A stretch of 18,769 nucleotides of DNA, from positions 1 through 18,769 of the forward strand of contig CAYLLE010000068.1 of NCBI GenBank assembly GCA_964384485.1. The letters run 5' to 3'. The position numbers and the translations under genes were made by a program. This document shows, in pieces, positions 1 through 7,527 of the stretch. Below the pieces are notes generated by a model, which ran no database searches, was not told the origin of the DNA, and saw only the letters and a program-made list of their open reading frames with translations. This DNA comes from CAYLLE01 sp964384485. GTDB lineage: Bacteria; Spirochaetota; Spirochaetia; CAYLLE01. Position 1 is the stretch's first letter. Every line of letters begins with the position of its first letter.

Positions 1-422
1 CGGGTGATTTGCAGCTTTTCAATGGCCATCGTCAATTCCCGTTTGAACGTCCGGACCGGAATCTCTTCGCCCCGGACAGCTTCGGCCGAACTCCGCAGGA
101 AGGTACCCACAGGGAGACCTTCAATCGCGGGGGGATACTGAAACGCGAGGAACAGACCCAGCCTGGCACGCTTATCCGCGGGAAGAGCCAAAAGATCCTC
201 TCCCGAGAATAGCACGCTCCCGCCGGTAGCGGTATGGGCCGGATGGCCGGCCAGCAGATTGGCCAGGGTGGATTTTCCCGATCCATTCGTTCCCATAAGG
301 ACGTGAAGTTCTCCGGCGTTTACTCTGAGATCCACACCTTTCAGGATGGGAGTTGTTTTTCCGGTATATGCTTCCGTCACCTCAGACGACAGATTTTTAA
401 TCTCCAAAAGGGGAGCTGTCAT
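1..422 (-). CDS. sufC: SufC, Fe-S cluster assembly ATPase (partial, C-terminus off window)
   Basis: Only the first 140 residues are in the window; the gene continues off the left edge. It is an ABC-type ATPase of the SUF iron-sulfur assembly machine, a soluble partner of SufB/SufD rather than a transporter. Visible features are an N-terminal LLEIKNLSSEV strand, a Walker A GTNGSGKST at residues 44-52, the GHP step just after it, and a Q-loop LAFQYPPAIEG at 92-102. The FQYP..I.G form of the Q-loop is characteristic of SufC and separates it from transporter ATPases. The ATG at 422 has a GGAGGA ribosome site at 428-433, inside the end of the upstream rrf2 gene. The two reading frames overlap by 26 bp, so translation is probably coupled. 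sufB/sufD are expected further left (inference). Confidence 0.9.
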   Translation of the reverse strand, partial: MTAPLLEIKNLSSEVTEAYTGKTTPILKGVDLRVNAGELHVLMGTNGSGKSTLANLLAGHPAHTATGGSVLFSGEDLLALPADKRARLGLFLAFQYPPAIEGLPVGTFLRSSAEAVRGEEIPVRTFKRELTMAIEKLQIT

Positions 423-831
423 TTTCTTCCTCCAATAAGTCTTCCAAATTTATATTGCTGAATAGTTCCCGGATTTTCTTCCCAAGATACTTAACCGGCC
501 CGGCAACGGTGCACCGTTTTTCAAGGAGACACGCATGGGCCTGCCCCCCGGTACAGGACGCATACACAAAGGGACCCTCGAGAAGTTCATGCAGCATAAG
601 CACCGTGGTTTCGTTCAGCGGCGCGGAGATCCGGTAGCCGCCGTGCTTCCCCTGTTCCGACTTAAGGATACCTCCCGCGGTTAAGCTCTGAAGAACTTTA
701 GATACCAATTCACGGGAAATTTGATGATTCGTACTGATCTCACGGGCACTCACCGGCCTTTGGGCCCCTGCTTTTTCCATGTGCTTTAGTGCTATGAGGG
801 CATATTCGACTTTTTTATTTATTTTCAGCAA
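397..831 (-). CDS. Rrf2-family Fe-S-sensing transcriptional regulator (IscR/SufR-like)
   Basis: A 144-residue Rrf2-family winged-helix regulator. The N-terminal part (about 1-70) carries the family helix-turn-helix (KKVEYALIALKHM, SAREISTNHQISRELVSKVLQSL) and the wing GKHGGYRIS. The C-terminal part has three cysteines at 93, 101 and 107, the place where IscR-type members hold a [2Fe-2S] cluster; spacing is CX7CX5C rather than IscR's CX5CX5C. It precedes and overlaps sufC, so it probably senses Fe-S status and controls this suf operon, and perhaps the divergent superoxide reductase gene. The frame opens with TTG at 829-831, preceded by GGGAG at a good distance; no in-frame ATG lies near, so TTG is the best start. 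Family assignment is firm; the cluster and its target genes are inferred. Confidence 0.9.
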   Translation of the reverse strand: MLKINKKVEYALIALKHMEKAGAQRPVSAREISTNHQISRELVSKVLQSLTAGGILKSEQGKHGGYRISAPLNETTVLMLHELLEGPFVYASCTGGQAHACLLEKRCTVAGPVKYLGKKIRELFSNINLEDLLEEENDSSPFGD

Positions 832-1034
832 CCCGCTCTCCCGTTAGCTCAAAATAATCGGACTTCTTTTGTCTTATTTAAGGTACCTATTCCCCGGTGT
901 CCTGTCAACGAGGTATGGAAAATTTTTCTGATTTGGTCATTGACAGGAACGGACAATTTTTTGTATCAATACTGACCGGGACGCTGTAACCGGCGGCGTT
1001 CCAAATTAGTTTTGTTTTAAAGGAGACCGGGAAT
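832..1034. promoter_or_regulatory. Divergent rrf2-suf / superoxide reductase control region
   Basis: This 203-bp gap holds no gene. A minus-strand TTGACA lies at 903-908 with only a weak -10 about 17 bp away (TACCTT, 880-885). A plus-strand TTGACA lies at 940-945 followed after 18 bp by TATCAA (964-969). The two -35 elements form a perfect inverted repeat, CCTGTCAA (901-908) and TTGACAGG (940-947). An AAAATTTT core (919-926) sits almost at the centre of symmetry. The superoxide reductase gene has its ribosome site AAGGAG at 1020-1025. The -35 elements are seen directly; the role as a shared operator is inference. Confidence 0.6.
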
Positions 1035-1415
1035 ATGCGGAAGAGCATTAAGCCGAAGGGATCGGACTTCCGGAGACGGACTGAATTTCCCCATGAAACT
1101 CATGCTCCGGTTATTGACTGCCCGGACTGTATAGATTCGGGGCAGCCGTGCCGGGTTACCGCTTCGGTAGGTCCCGCCGGAGAACACCCCCGGGGACGAA
1201 ACCACCATATAAGCTGGGTACAGCTCTTTTTTCAGCCCCGGGGAGTAAAAGAGATTAAGAAAATCGGAAAATATTCGTTTAATAAAAAGGGATGGACGGA
1301 TCGGCCGGAGATAAAAGCCGACATTTCTCTGGAAAAATCCGGAACATTCCACGCAGTAAGCTACTGCTCTATACACGGCCTTTGGGAATCAAGAAAAGAG
1401 GTCACTGTTCAGTAG
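1035..1415 (+). CDS. Superoxide reductase (neelaredoxin/desulfoferrodoxin core, no N-terminal rubredoxin-like domain)
   Basis: A 126-residue protein with the catalytic core of superoxide reductase, the cytoplasmic non-haem iron enzyme that reduces superoxide to peroxide without releasing oxygen. The iron ligands of the family can be placed: His23 (in ETHAPVI), His51 (EHP), His57 (NHHISW), Cys111 and His114 (YCSIHGLWE). The Glu next to the first ligand (Glu21) is kept, but the Lys of the family's EKHVP motif is Thr22. The N-terminal desulforedoxin domain of desulfoferrodoxins is absent. A three-Cys patch (29, 32, 39) lies between the first two ligands, where I know of none in standard members. 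An AAGGAG ribosome site precedes the ATG. It diverges from the Fe-S regulator, consistent with an oxidative-stress role. Its stop is 2 nt from the convergent GGDEF gene. Confidence 0.88.
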   Translation: MRKSIKPKGSDFRRRTEFPHETHAPVIDCPDCIDSGQPCRVTASVGPAGEHPRGRNHHISWVQLFFQPRGVKEIKKIGKYSFNKKGWTDRPEIKADISLEKSGTFHAVSYCSIHGLWESRKEVTVQ

Positions 1416-1417
1416 GT

Positions 1418-4051
1418 TTATACGTCGGTTATGTATTCTTTATATGAAGAAGCCGGCCAATCGGTGTTTTTCTTTTTCCGGTCGAAAAATACCACCATAT
1501 TTCTGCTTTTTTTCGCGCGGTAAACCATTTTATCGGCCCGCTCCACCAGCTCTTCCAGGGTCGAGCATCCTTCGGAATCAGCAACACCTACCGATAGGGT
1601 GCCGCACGGCTGCCGGTTTTTTTTGATAATCCCCCTGACCGGCGCATAAGCCGGATTTTTCTTTACCGCCTCTTCCTGATTATATCTGATCCGCTCTGCC
1701 ATCAGGATCGCGGCATGCAGATCGCTCAGGGCGAATATCATGATCTCTTCACCGCCGTACCGGATTCCTATATCGTTCCCCCGGATTCCCTGCTGAATGA
1801 CTTTCGCGGTAAGGGAAAGAATTTCGTCCCCCTTCTGGTGGCCCAACTCATCATTTACCCATTTAAAATGATCAATATCTACCAATAATAGACACATCTG
1901 CGTCTTTAACTTTTTATACTGCTCAAATTTTTTGGGAATCTCTTTAAGGTAATAATTTTTACTTTTTAGCCCGGTCAGCTTGTCCTGGTATTCGGAGTAG
2001 ATCTCTTCTTTCAGGTTGATCCTGAGCGATTCCTGGGCCTGCTGTCTGCCCCGGGATTTTTCCTTCTCCCATTCCTTTTTTTCACCGTTCCCGGCTGCCG
2101 CGAAGCTCCCCTCCCGGAGAAGAAGGAAACTGTTTTCATCATTTAAGAGATAATCGTAGAGATCAACGATACCCCGGAGGATTTCGAGATAAAAAATCTG
2201 GTACACCACAGGAATATTTATTGCCCGGGAATTGTATTTGGCCTCAATATACCGGGTAAGCTGCATGAAACACCGGTTATTCTGGAAATCCGGCGAAGGG
2301 GTCACCGCGGGGTTCTTTTCCATAAACCGGTGCATATTTATCTTCAGCTCATTATCCCGGTCCAGAATCTTCAGATTGACATACTCACTGAGCCGGATCA
2401 GAAAATCGTGGAGATCATCCGCCAATTCGTAGAGTTTCGGATACCGTTCACCCTTCCGGAAGACTTTCCGGGAAAAATGACGGAACATATGCTTCCGGAT
2501 TATCAGCAGTTCCTCTTCAATGAGAAACGATATCCGCTTCCTCCTCCCGTATTCTTCCTGATCAACTTTTCTGCTCTTGTAATCTTTGAGCTCCTTTAGA
2601 TACGGTTCAAAGAGATCGACGGTGCTGTCTTTCCATTGCTTCTTTATGCGGGAAATGATATTGCTTTCCGTGCCCGATTCAACCATCATCTCAAGATTGT
2701 AGTCCCTCACCGGTTTCAGGAGCTCTTCAATCACCCGGTGCAGCACAAGCAGAATCTGAAGCGGATCTTCCCGGGAAATATCTTCTAGCAGCGGTTCGTA
2801 CTGACTGTAGACCGTGTCTTCCTGGAAAATGCGCCGATCAAAGTACGGAAGAACGTATTGAAAATCCTCTATCAGTTCGATATTGGAATCGGGAAACATG
2901 GTACCCAATATCGTTAGAATTCCTTCGAATCTGGAAGAGAATCCGGTAGTCTTTTGGTGCTCCATTAATTCGATATCCTGCTTTTTCTTCTGAGCCAGCA
3001 TGTCTTCCACCGATTTCCGCCGTTCTTGTTCATACCGGCTGTAATCAAAGATATCTTCTTCTTTTAATTCAAGAAACTCATAGATCATTTTGAGCTTTTT
3101 GGGGCTTTCATCATCTTCCGGAAAAAACTCTCCGATCATCTTCAGGAGCAGCGGATAGAGCTCGTGTTTGAACCTGCGCAGATTCCAGTATCCCACTTTA
3201 AAGAGGAATTCGGCCACTTCAAAATTTTCAGCCGCTTCGGGTCCTTTTTTTCTGGAAAGGTTGATGTCCTTCGCAGTAGAAACGATGGACAGAATATCGT
3301 CCTCATCTACCCGTTCCGTCGTAATTATGATCCGGTATGTGTCTTTCACTACCCTGGCAAGCTGTCTCGTATCCACCGTTTCACCCGACCGGTAGAGGTG
3401 TTCGAGAAAGGAAAGGCTGGACATGAGCATTTTAGGATAGACGCTAAACTTCGCGAGAAATTTGAAGGCAAAACTGTTTTTAGCAAGAAATTCTTTCTTC
3501 AGCGTTTCATTATAGCTTTCTACAGAAATATTCCTTAACCCGCCGGTCTGCTTTTTAAGACCGAGAAGGATCCAGGACGAAAAATACAAAGCCTCCAGAT
3601 TATCCGGCAGGGTGTACTCGGAAGGTTCGGTGGCATTAAGTCCCAGTTTCACGCTCAGCTGTCTGATCAGGGAAGGATTCACCGTATCCCGGATCACCGG
3701 ATAGAAGTAGCTCAGATAGTCCCGCAGCCGTTCCCGGAATCCCACGGCGGCATAACTGTTGTGGAACGCGTACTTGTTGATTTTCCGTCTGAGCCGTGCC
3801 GGAATTGAAGGCAGCCAGTCCTCTACCCGTCTCCGGTAACTGCCCGCGGAATATTCCATCGCCATTCCGTCGCCCCGGGTACGGATCTTTTTTCTGAACG
3901 TATCGTCCCCGCCGGAGCCGCGGGAATACCGGGGATAAGGAACACCGTATCCCCGTTCCTTAAGTTTGCGGTAAACCTTATCTATTTCAGCTTCGGAAAT
4001 TCCCTGTTCCAGAAGACGTTCATATAGTTTTCTCTTTGTATTCTTATTCAT
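1418..4051 (-). CDS. Large GGDEF protein, probable diguanylate cyclase
   Basis: An 877-residue protein whose last ~180 residues (about 695-865) are a GGDEF domain: DKLTGLKSKNYY near its start, LLLVDIDHFKWVNDELGH, and the active-site loop YGGEEI (Gly766-Ile770). The inhibitory I-site RxxD is present as RGND at 757-760, exactly five residues before the loop, so an active, product-inhibited cyclase making cyclic di-GMP is expected. GGEEI replaces the usual GGD/EEF. The first ~690 residues are rich in Leu, Glu, Lys and Arg and look mostly helical. I see no transmembrane segment, signal peptide or PAS/GAF-like motif and cannot name a domain. It follows the substrate-binding-protein gene after 25 nt on the same strand, so the two probably share a message. 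Its ribosome site (GGGA) is weak. Confidence 0.88.
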   Translation of the reverse strand: MNKNTKRKLYERLLEQGISEAEIDKVYRKLKERGYGVPYPRYSRGSGGDDTFRKKIRTRGDGMAMEYSAGSYRRRVEDWLPSIPARLRRKINKYAFHNSYAAVGFRERLRDYLSYFYPVIRDTVNPSLIRQLSVKLGLNATEPSEYTLPDNLEALYFSSWILLGLKKQTGGLRNISVESYNETLKKEFLAKNSFAFKFLAKFSVYPKMLMSSLSFLEHLYRSGETVDTRQLARVVKDTYRIIITTERVDEDDILSIVSTAKDINLSRKKGPEAAENFEVAEFLFKVGYWNLRRFKHELYPLLLKMIGEFFPEDDESPKKLKMIYEFLELKEEDIFDYSRYEQERRKSVEDMLAQKKKQDIELMEHQKTTGFSSRFEGILTILGTMFPDSNIELIEDFQYVLPYFDRRIFQEDTVYSQYEPLLEDISREDPLQILLVLHRVIEELLKPVRDYNLEMMVESGTESNIISRIKKQWKDSTVDLFEPYLKELKDYKSRKVDQEEYGRRKRISFLIEEELLIIRKHMFRHFSRKVFRKGERYPKLYELADDLHDFLIRLSEYVNLKILDRDNELKINMHRFMEKNPAVTPSPDFQNNRCFMQLTRYIEAKYNSRAINIPVVYQIFYLEILRGIVDLYDYLLNDENSFLLLREGSFAAAGNGEKKEWEKEKSRGRQQAQESLRINLKEEIYSEYQDKLTGLKSKNYYLKEIPKKFEQYKKLKTQMCLLLVDIDHFKWVNDELGHQKGDEILSLTAKVIQQGIRGNDIGIRYGGEEIMIFALSDLHAAILMAERIRYNQEEAVKKNPAYAPVRGIIKKNRQPCGTLSVGVADSEGCSTLEELVERADKMVYRAKKSRNMVVFFDRKKKNTDWPASSYKEYITDV

Positions 4052-4076
4052 TCAATCCCGTAAATATTCCATCCCT

Positions 4077-5072
4077 TCAAGGCCCAGATAAATAAAACCC
4101 GGCATCGGGAAGCTTTCCTCCGACCGCCTTTGGGGCAAATTCCAGGAGAAATGTGAGAAACTGTTCCACTTCTTCTTTCGCTGCCCGGGAATCCTCATAC
4201 AGCAGATTCAACCTGGGGATGGCGGCTTCGGCCTCACCGGCGGTCAGCCCGATGTTCAAATTCTCAACCAGGGGTGCCGCTTCTTTCGGATTTCGGTTAA
4301 TCCACTGTATGGACCTGTTGTACCGGTCAAGGAAATCCGAGACTATCCCGGGATTATTATCGGCAAAATCTCCCCGGATCACAATACCGCTTTGAGGATA
4401 CCTTGCGTCACTTCCTCTTACCTCGCCCCACTCCTTCTGAAAATCAAGAATTATTTCACTTGTGTCATTTCCCGCTAATACTTTTGAAACAAACGGTTCC
4501 GGTAAAACGGCTGTCTGGACCTTTCCTGCTGTCATGAGCTGGGACAGTCCCACCTGATCATAGGAGTAATCAATGGTGAGGTCATTCTGCGGATCTATTC
4601 CGTTCTCTTCCAGAAGATACCGGAAAAGCAGATCTGGGGTAGTTCCTTTTCCAATAGAATAAACTGTTGTGCCTTTTAGATCATCCCATCCCCGAACATT
4701 CCGGTCTGTACTGATCACGTACAAGACCCCCCAGACGTTCACCGCGGCGAGACGGTAATCAACACCGCTGTTATAAAGCTTCGCGGCGAGATTTGTCGGC
4801 ATTGCCGCGATCTCAACCTCACCGGAAATGATTTTCGGTATAAGAACATCAGGAGCGGCGTAAAAATCGTATACGACTGAATACCCATCCCCTTCAGCTA
4901 CACCGGATTCCCCGGGATAAAGCATTCCCGTCAGAGTCACCCCGAGGGGACCTTTAAAACTTCCCGCTTCAATGGTCAGCTCCTCCGTTTCACTCACCGC
5001 CCGGGCGGCAGCAGAAAGAAGAGGCATTAATAAAAATACGGCTATTAACAGTTTTATTCTTTTATTTTTCAT
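4077..5072 (-). CDS. ABC-type substrate-binding protein (SsuA/TauA/NMT1-like)
   Basis: A 331-residue exported protein. Residues 1-25 form a signal peptide: basic MKNKRIK, a hydrophobic stretch, and AARA before a likely cleavage site. The mature part has the type-2 periplasmic-binding fold pattern of the SsuA/TauA/NMT1-like group: GPLGVTLTGML early, KIISGEVEIAAMPTNLAAKLY, then GWDDLKGTTVYSIGKGTTPDLLFRYLL and AVLPEPFVSKVL. The substrate cannot be told from sequence; sulfonates, thiamine precursors and other small organics all occur in this group. No permease or ATPase gene lies nearby, so it is an orphan here. Downstream, on the same strand, is the GGDEF protein. There is no lipobox cysteine, so it should be soluble in the periplasm. 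Confidence 0.82.
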   Translation of the reverse strand: MKNKRIKLLIAVFLLMPLLSAAARAVSETEELTIEAGSFKGPLGVTLTGMLYPGESGVAEGDGYSVVYDFYAAPDVLIPKIISGEVEIAAMPTNLAAKLYNSGVDYRLAAVNVWGVLYVISTDRNVRGWDDLKGTTVYSIGKGTTPDLLFRYLLEENGIDPQNDLTIDYSYDQVGLSQLMTAGKVQTAVLPEPFVSKVLAGNDTSEIILDFQKEWGEVRGSDARYPQSGIVIRGDFADNNPGIVSDFLDRYNRSIQWINRNPKEAAPLVENLNIGLTAGEAEAAIPRLNLLYEDSRAAKEEVEQFLTFLLEFAPKAVGGKLPDAGFYLSGP

Positions 5073-5078
5073 ACGTAT

Positions 5079-5107
5079 ATCCTACGGTTTCCTCAATATG
5101 TGGTCAA
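5079..5107 (-). promoter_or_regulatory. Candidate promoter of the binding-protein/GGDEF operon
   Basis: On the minus strand TTGACC (5102-5107) is followed after 17 bp by TAGGAT (5079-5084). The -10 ends only 6 nt before the ATG at 5072, which would give a nearly leaderless message. The AGGA inside TAGGAT could equally serve as a ribosome site for a transcript starting further upstream. Confidence 0.45.
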
Positions 5108-5149
5108 GGAAATGTTTGTATCAGTTGTATAAGGAGACTGCTGATACTA

Positions 5150-5178
5150 CTGATATTATACGTCATTTCGTTTATACT
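5150..5178 (+). promoter_or_regulatory. Candidate promoter of the flavoprotein/biotin-transport operon
   Basis: CTGATA (5150-5155) is separated by 17 bp from TATACT (5173-5178). Transcription would start near 5185, giving a leader of about 23 nt that contains the GGAGGAG ribosome site at 5192-5198. The -35 matches TTGACA at four of six positions. Confidence 0.5.
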
Positions 5179-5207
5179 GATAAAAATTGCCGGAGGAGGC
5201 TGCTTAC

Positions 5208-6197
5208 ATGGAAAAACCTGATTTGTCTGTTCAGTATATGGGGCTTACATTGAGAAACCCGATTATCGTATCAAGCTCCAGTTTGACCGATTCCCTGGAA
5301 GGGGTGCGGAAATGCTGGGAAGCGGGAGCGGGGGCCGTGGTGCTTAAATCGCTTTTCGAGGAACAGATAGCCCATGAAACGGAGGAGGCGGAATCCAGTT
5401 ATAATCTCCCGAACCATCCTGAAGCGGGAGAGTACGTACAGCAGATGGGTATGCGCCTGGGTCCGGAAAGGTATCTGTCATTAATTAAAGAGATCAAGGA
5501 CTCACTCCCGGTTCCGCTCATTGCCAGCGTGAACAGCATTTCCACCAAGTACTGGCTCTCCTACGCCAAACAGATCTCCAGAGCGGGAGCCGACGCCCTG
5601 GAAATAAACATCTCCATGATGCCGCGCCGTAAGGATTACGGATACGGTGAGATAGAAAACAGATTCGTCCGGATTGTAGACCGGGTTCGATCCGAAATCG
5701 ATATACCCATCGCCGTAAAAATCGGCCCCTATTTTACCCTGCTGCCGCTCCTGGCCGAAAAACTGCGTCAGGCCGGAGCTTCCGCCCTGGTACTATTTAA
5801 CCGGTTTTATCAGCTGGATATCGATATTTCCGGTGAAAAACTAAAACCGGGATACCAGTTCAGCGATCCTGAAGAAATCTACCTACCCCTTCGCTGGATA
5901 TCAATACTTTACGAGCAGACAGGCTGTGATCTCTCCGGATCTACCGGAATCCACGACGGACCGGGTCTGGTGAAGATGCTGTTGGCAGGGGCAAAGGCAG
6001 TGCAGATATGTTCCACGGTATATAAAAACAGCCACGGAAGAATTTCCGAGATGGAAGAGTTTCTTGAAGATTGGATGACCCGGAAGGGTTATGCTGCCGT
6101 ACCTGAGTTCCGGGGAAAGGTGAGTCAGATCGAAAGCAGGGAACCGGAGAAGTACGAACGGCTCCAATACATCAAGGCGTTAACCGGACTCTCCTGA
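5208..6197 (+). CDS. Dihydroorotate dehydrogenase-like flavoprotein
   Basis: A 329-residue TIM-barrel protein resembling class 1 dihydroorotate dehydrogenases (MGLTLRNPIIVSSSSLTDS at the start, VPLIASVNS, ADALEINIS, IPIAVKIGPYF, and a C-terminal GIHDGPGLVKMLLAGAKAVQICS flavin-phosphate loop). At the catalytic-base loop, where class 1A enzymes have NLSCPN, this protein has NISMMP (134-139): the Cys is replaced by Met. It therefore belongs with the 'dihydroorotate dehydrogenase-like' group and should not be named PyrD; the true substrate is unknown. The start is the ATG at 5208, because GGAGGAG lies 9 nt upstream; an in-frame TTG at 5187 would place the ribosome site inside the gene. bioY follows after 5 nt, so it leads the biotin-transport operon. 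Confidence 0.82.
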   Translation: MEKPDLSVQYMGLTLRNPIIVSSSSLTDSLEGVRKCWEAGAGAVVLKSLFEEQIAHETEEAESSYNLPNHPEAGEYVQQMGMRLGPERYLSLIKEIKDSLPVPLIASVNSISTKYWLSYAKQISRAGADALEINISMMPRRKDYGYGEIENRFVRIVDRVRSEIDIPIAVKIGPYFTLLPLLAEKLRQAGASALVLFNRFYQLDIDISGEKLKPGYQFSDPEEIYLPLRWISILYEQTGCDLSGSTGIHDGPGLVKMLLAGAKAVQICSTVYKNSHGRISEMEEFLEDWMTRKGYAAVPEFRGKVSQIESREPEKYERLQYIKALTGLS

Positions 6198-6202
6198 CAA
6201 GA

Positions 6203-6757
6203 ATGTATCCAAATCCCCTTACCCTAATCCGCAGGATTTCCGCCGCGTCCCTTTTCGCGGCGCTTACCGCGGCCGGCGCGTACATCGCCGTCCCTCTCCC
6301 GGGGAGCCCGGTTCCTCTTGTTCTGCAGAATCTGTTCGTCCTGGCTTCAGGCATGATTTTAGGACCGGTATGGGGATTTATGTCGATTCTGATTTATCTT
6401 ACTGTAGGCGCCCTGGGTCTCCCGGTTTTCTCCGGAGGCAGCGGCGGCCTCGCGCATTTGGCCGGTCCCACCGGCGGATATCTCCTCTCCTTTCCCCTCG
6501 CCTCGCTTATCACGGGATTGATCAGCTCTCTCCGCGGGAAAATCCCCGGGAAAACAATCATGGCGGGGGCCGCGGGTGCCCTGGTCATCTACGCTGTCGG
6601 TGTAACCTGGCTTAAAATACGAACAGGATGGGGCTGGACCGCTTCGTTAACCGCCGGGATGCTCCCGTTCCTGCCGGGAGACCTTATCAAGATACTCGGT
6701 GCCGCTGGTATCGCACGGGCAGTACAGCCGTGGTTTACCGGGAGGCGTGATGAATAG
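6203..6757 (+). CDS. bioY: BioY, biotin-binding S component of ECF transporter
   Basis: A 184-residue, strongly hydrophobic membrane protein with about six helices. The BioY signature is clear in the middle: YLTVGALGLPVFSGGSGG followed by LAGPTGGYLLSFPLAS, which forms the high-affinity biotin pocket in this family. The N-terminus has the typical FAALTAAGAYIAVPLP entry. Genes for an ATPase and an EcfT follow directly, so this is a complete dedicated ECF biotin importer rather than an orphan BioY. The start at 6203 is 5 nt after the previous stop and has no good ribosome site, so translation probably depends on coupling with the gene upstream. The stop overlaps the ATPase start by 8 nt. Confidence 0.95.
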   Translation: MYPNPLTLIRRISAASLFAALTAAGAYIAVPLPGSPVPLVLQNLFVLASGMILGPVWGFMSILIYLTVGALGLPVFSGGSGGLAHLAGPTGGYLLSFPLASLITGLISSLRGKIPGKTIMAGAAGALVIYAVGVTWLKIRTGWGWTASLTAGMLPFLPGDLIKILGAAGIARAVQPWFTGRRDE

Positions 6758-7517
6758 TTCCGTACCCGTACTCTCCTTTCGGGATGTCTTCTTCCGGTTC
6801 CCGGACGGTCCCGACGTGCTCCGGGGCATCACCGCTGCGGTCATGCCGGGAAATACCTATCTGGTCGCGGGACCGAACGGTTCAGGAAAAACTGTTTTCG
6901 CAAAACACATGACCGGCCTGCTTTTACCGGCAAAGGGCGGCCTGTTCCTCCGGGGACAGCGGACTAACCGGAAATCCCGCCGACCTTTTCCGGGAATCGG
7001 CATGGTCTTCCAGAATTCTTCCGCGCAATTTATCGGACAAACCGTTTTGGAGGATGTCTGTTTCGGTCCTTTGAACCGGGGATTGCCGCCGGGGGACGCC
7101 CGGGACAGAGCCCGGCAGGCCCTTGCCGAAATGGAAATCGGTCATCTGGAACGGCGGAATCCGCGGATGCTTTCCGGAGGTGAACAGCGCAGGTGCGCGG
7201 TAGCGGGGATTCTGGCAATGGATCCCGAACTCATTATCCTGGATGAACCTTTTACCGGTCTTGATTATCCGGGTGTGACGGATCTCCTTTCGGCAGTAGA
7301 AAAACTGAAAGATCAGGGAAAATCACTTATCATACTAACCCACCACGTAGAAAAAGTGACGGCACATACGGACTGGATCTTTCTTCTACGGCAGGGACGG
7401 ATCGAAGCGGAGGGACCTCCGGCGGAGACGGTGGAACTTTTCGGTAACTACGGACTGGTGCCGGCCGATAGAGCCTGGAATGAACTATCCTGGCTTCCCG
7501 GATACACGGCCGGATAG
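6750..7517 (+). CDS. bioM: ECF transporter ATPase (BioM-like)
   Basis: A 255-residue ATP-binding subunit that powers biotin uptake with BioY and EcfT. All ABC motifs are present: Walker A GPNGSGKT (41-48), Q-loop VFQNSS with Gln88, signature LSGGEQRR (141-148), Walker B LIILDEPF (161-168) and the switch histidine in LTHH. The Q-loop VFQNSSAQFIGQTVLEDV is typical of ECF ATPases. The ATG at 6750 is chosen because it overlaps the bioY stop and is preceded by GGGAGG at 6740-6745; an upstream in-frame ATG at 6699 lies inside bioY without a ribosome site. Only one ATPase gene is present, so a homodimeric ATPase pair is likely, as in bioMNY systems. Confidence 0.93.
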   Translation: MNSSVPVLSFRDVFFRFPDGPDVLRGITAAVMPGNTYLVAGPNGSGKTVFAKHMTGLLLPAKGGLFLRGQRTNRKSRRPFPGIGMVFQNSSAQFIGQTVLEDVCFGPLNRGLPPGDARDRARQALAEMEIGHLERRNPRMLSGGEQRRCAVAGILAMDPELIILDEPFTGLDYPGVTDLLSAVEKLKDQGKSLIILTHHVEKVTAHTDWIFLLRQGRIEAEGPPAETVELFGNYGLVPADRAWNELSWLPGYTAG

Positions 7518-7527
7518 GCAGGGGATT

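Noticed and set aside
1017..1376. A 119-codon open frame on the minus strand opposite the superoxide reductase gene
   Set aside because: The plus-strand frame has all iron ligands of superoxide reductase and a good ribosome site; the minus frame has neither.
5187..5210. TTG 5187 as the start of the dihydroorotate-dehydrogenase-like gene
   Set aside because: It would put the GGAGGAG ribosome site inside the gene; ATG 5208 is correctly spaced from that site.
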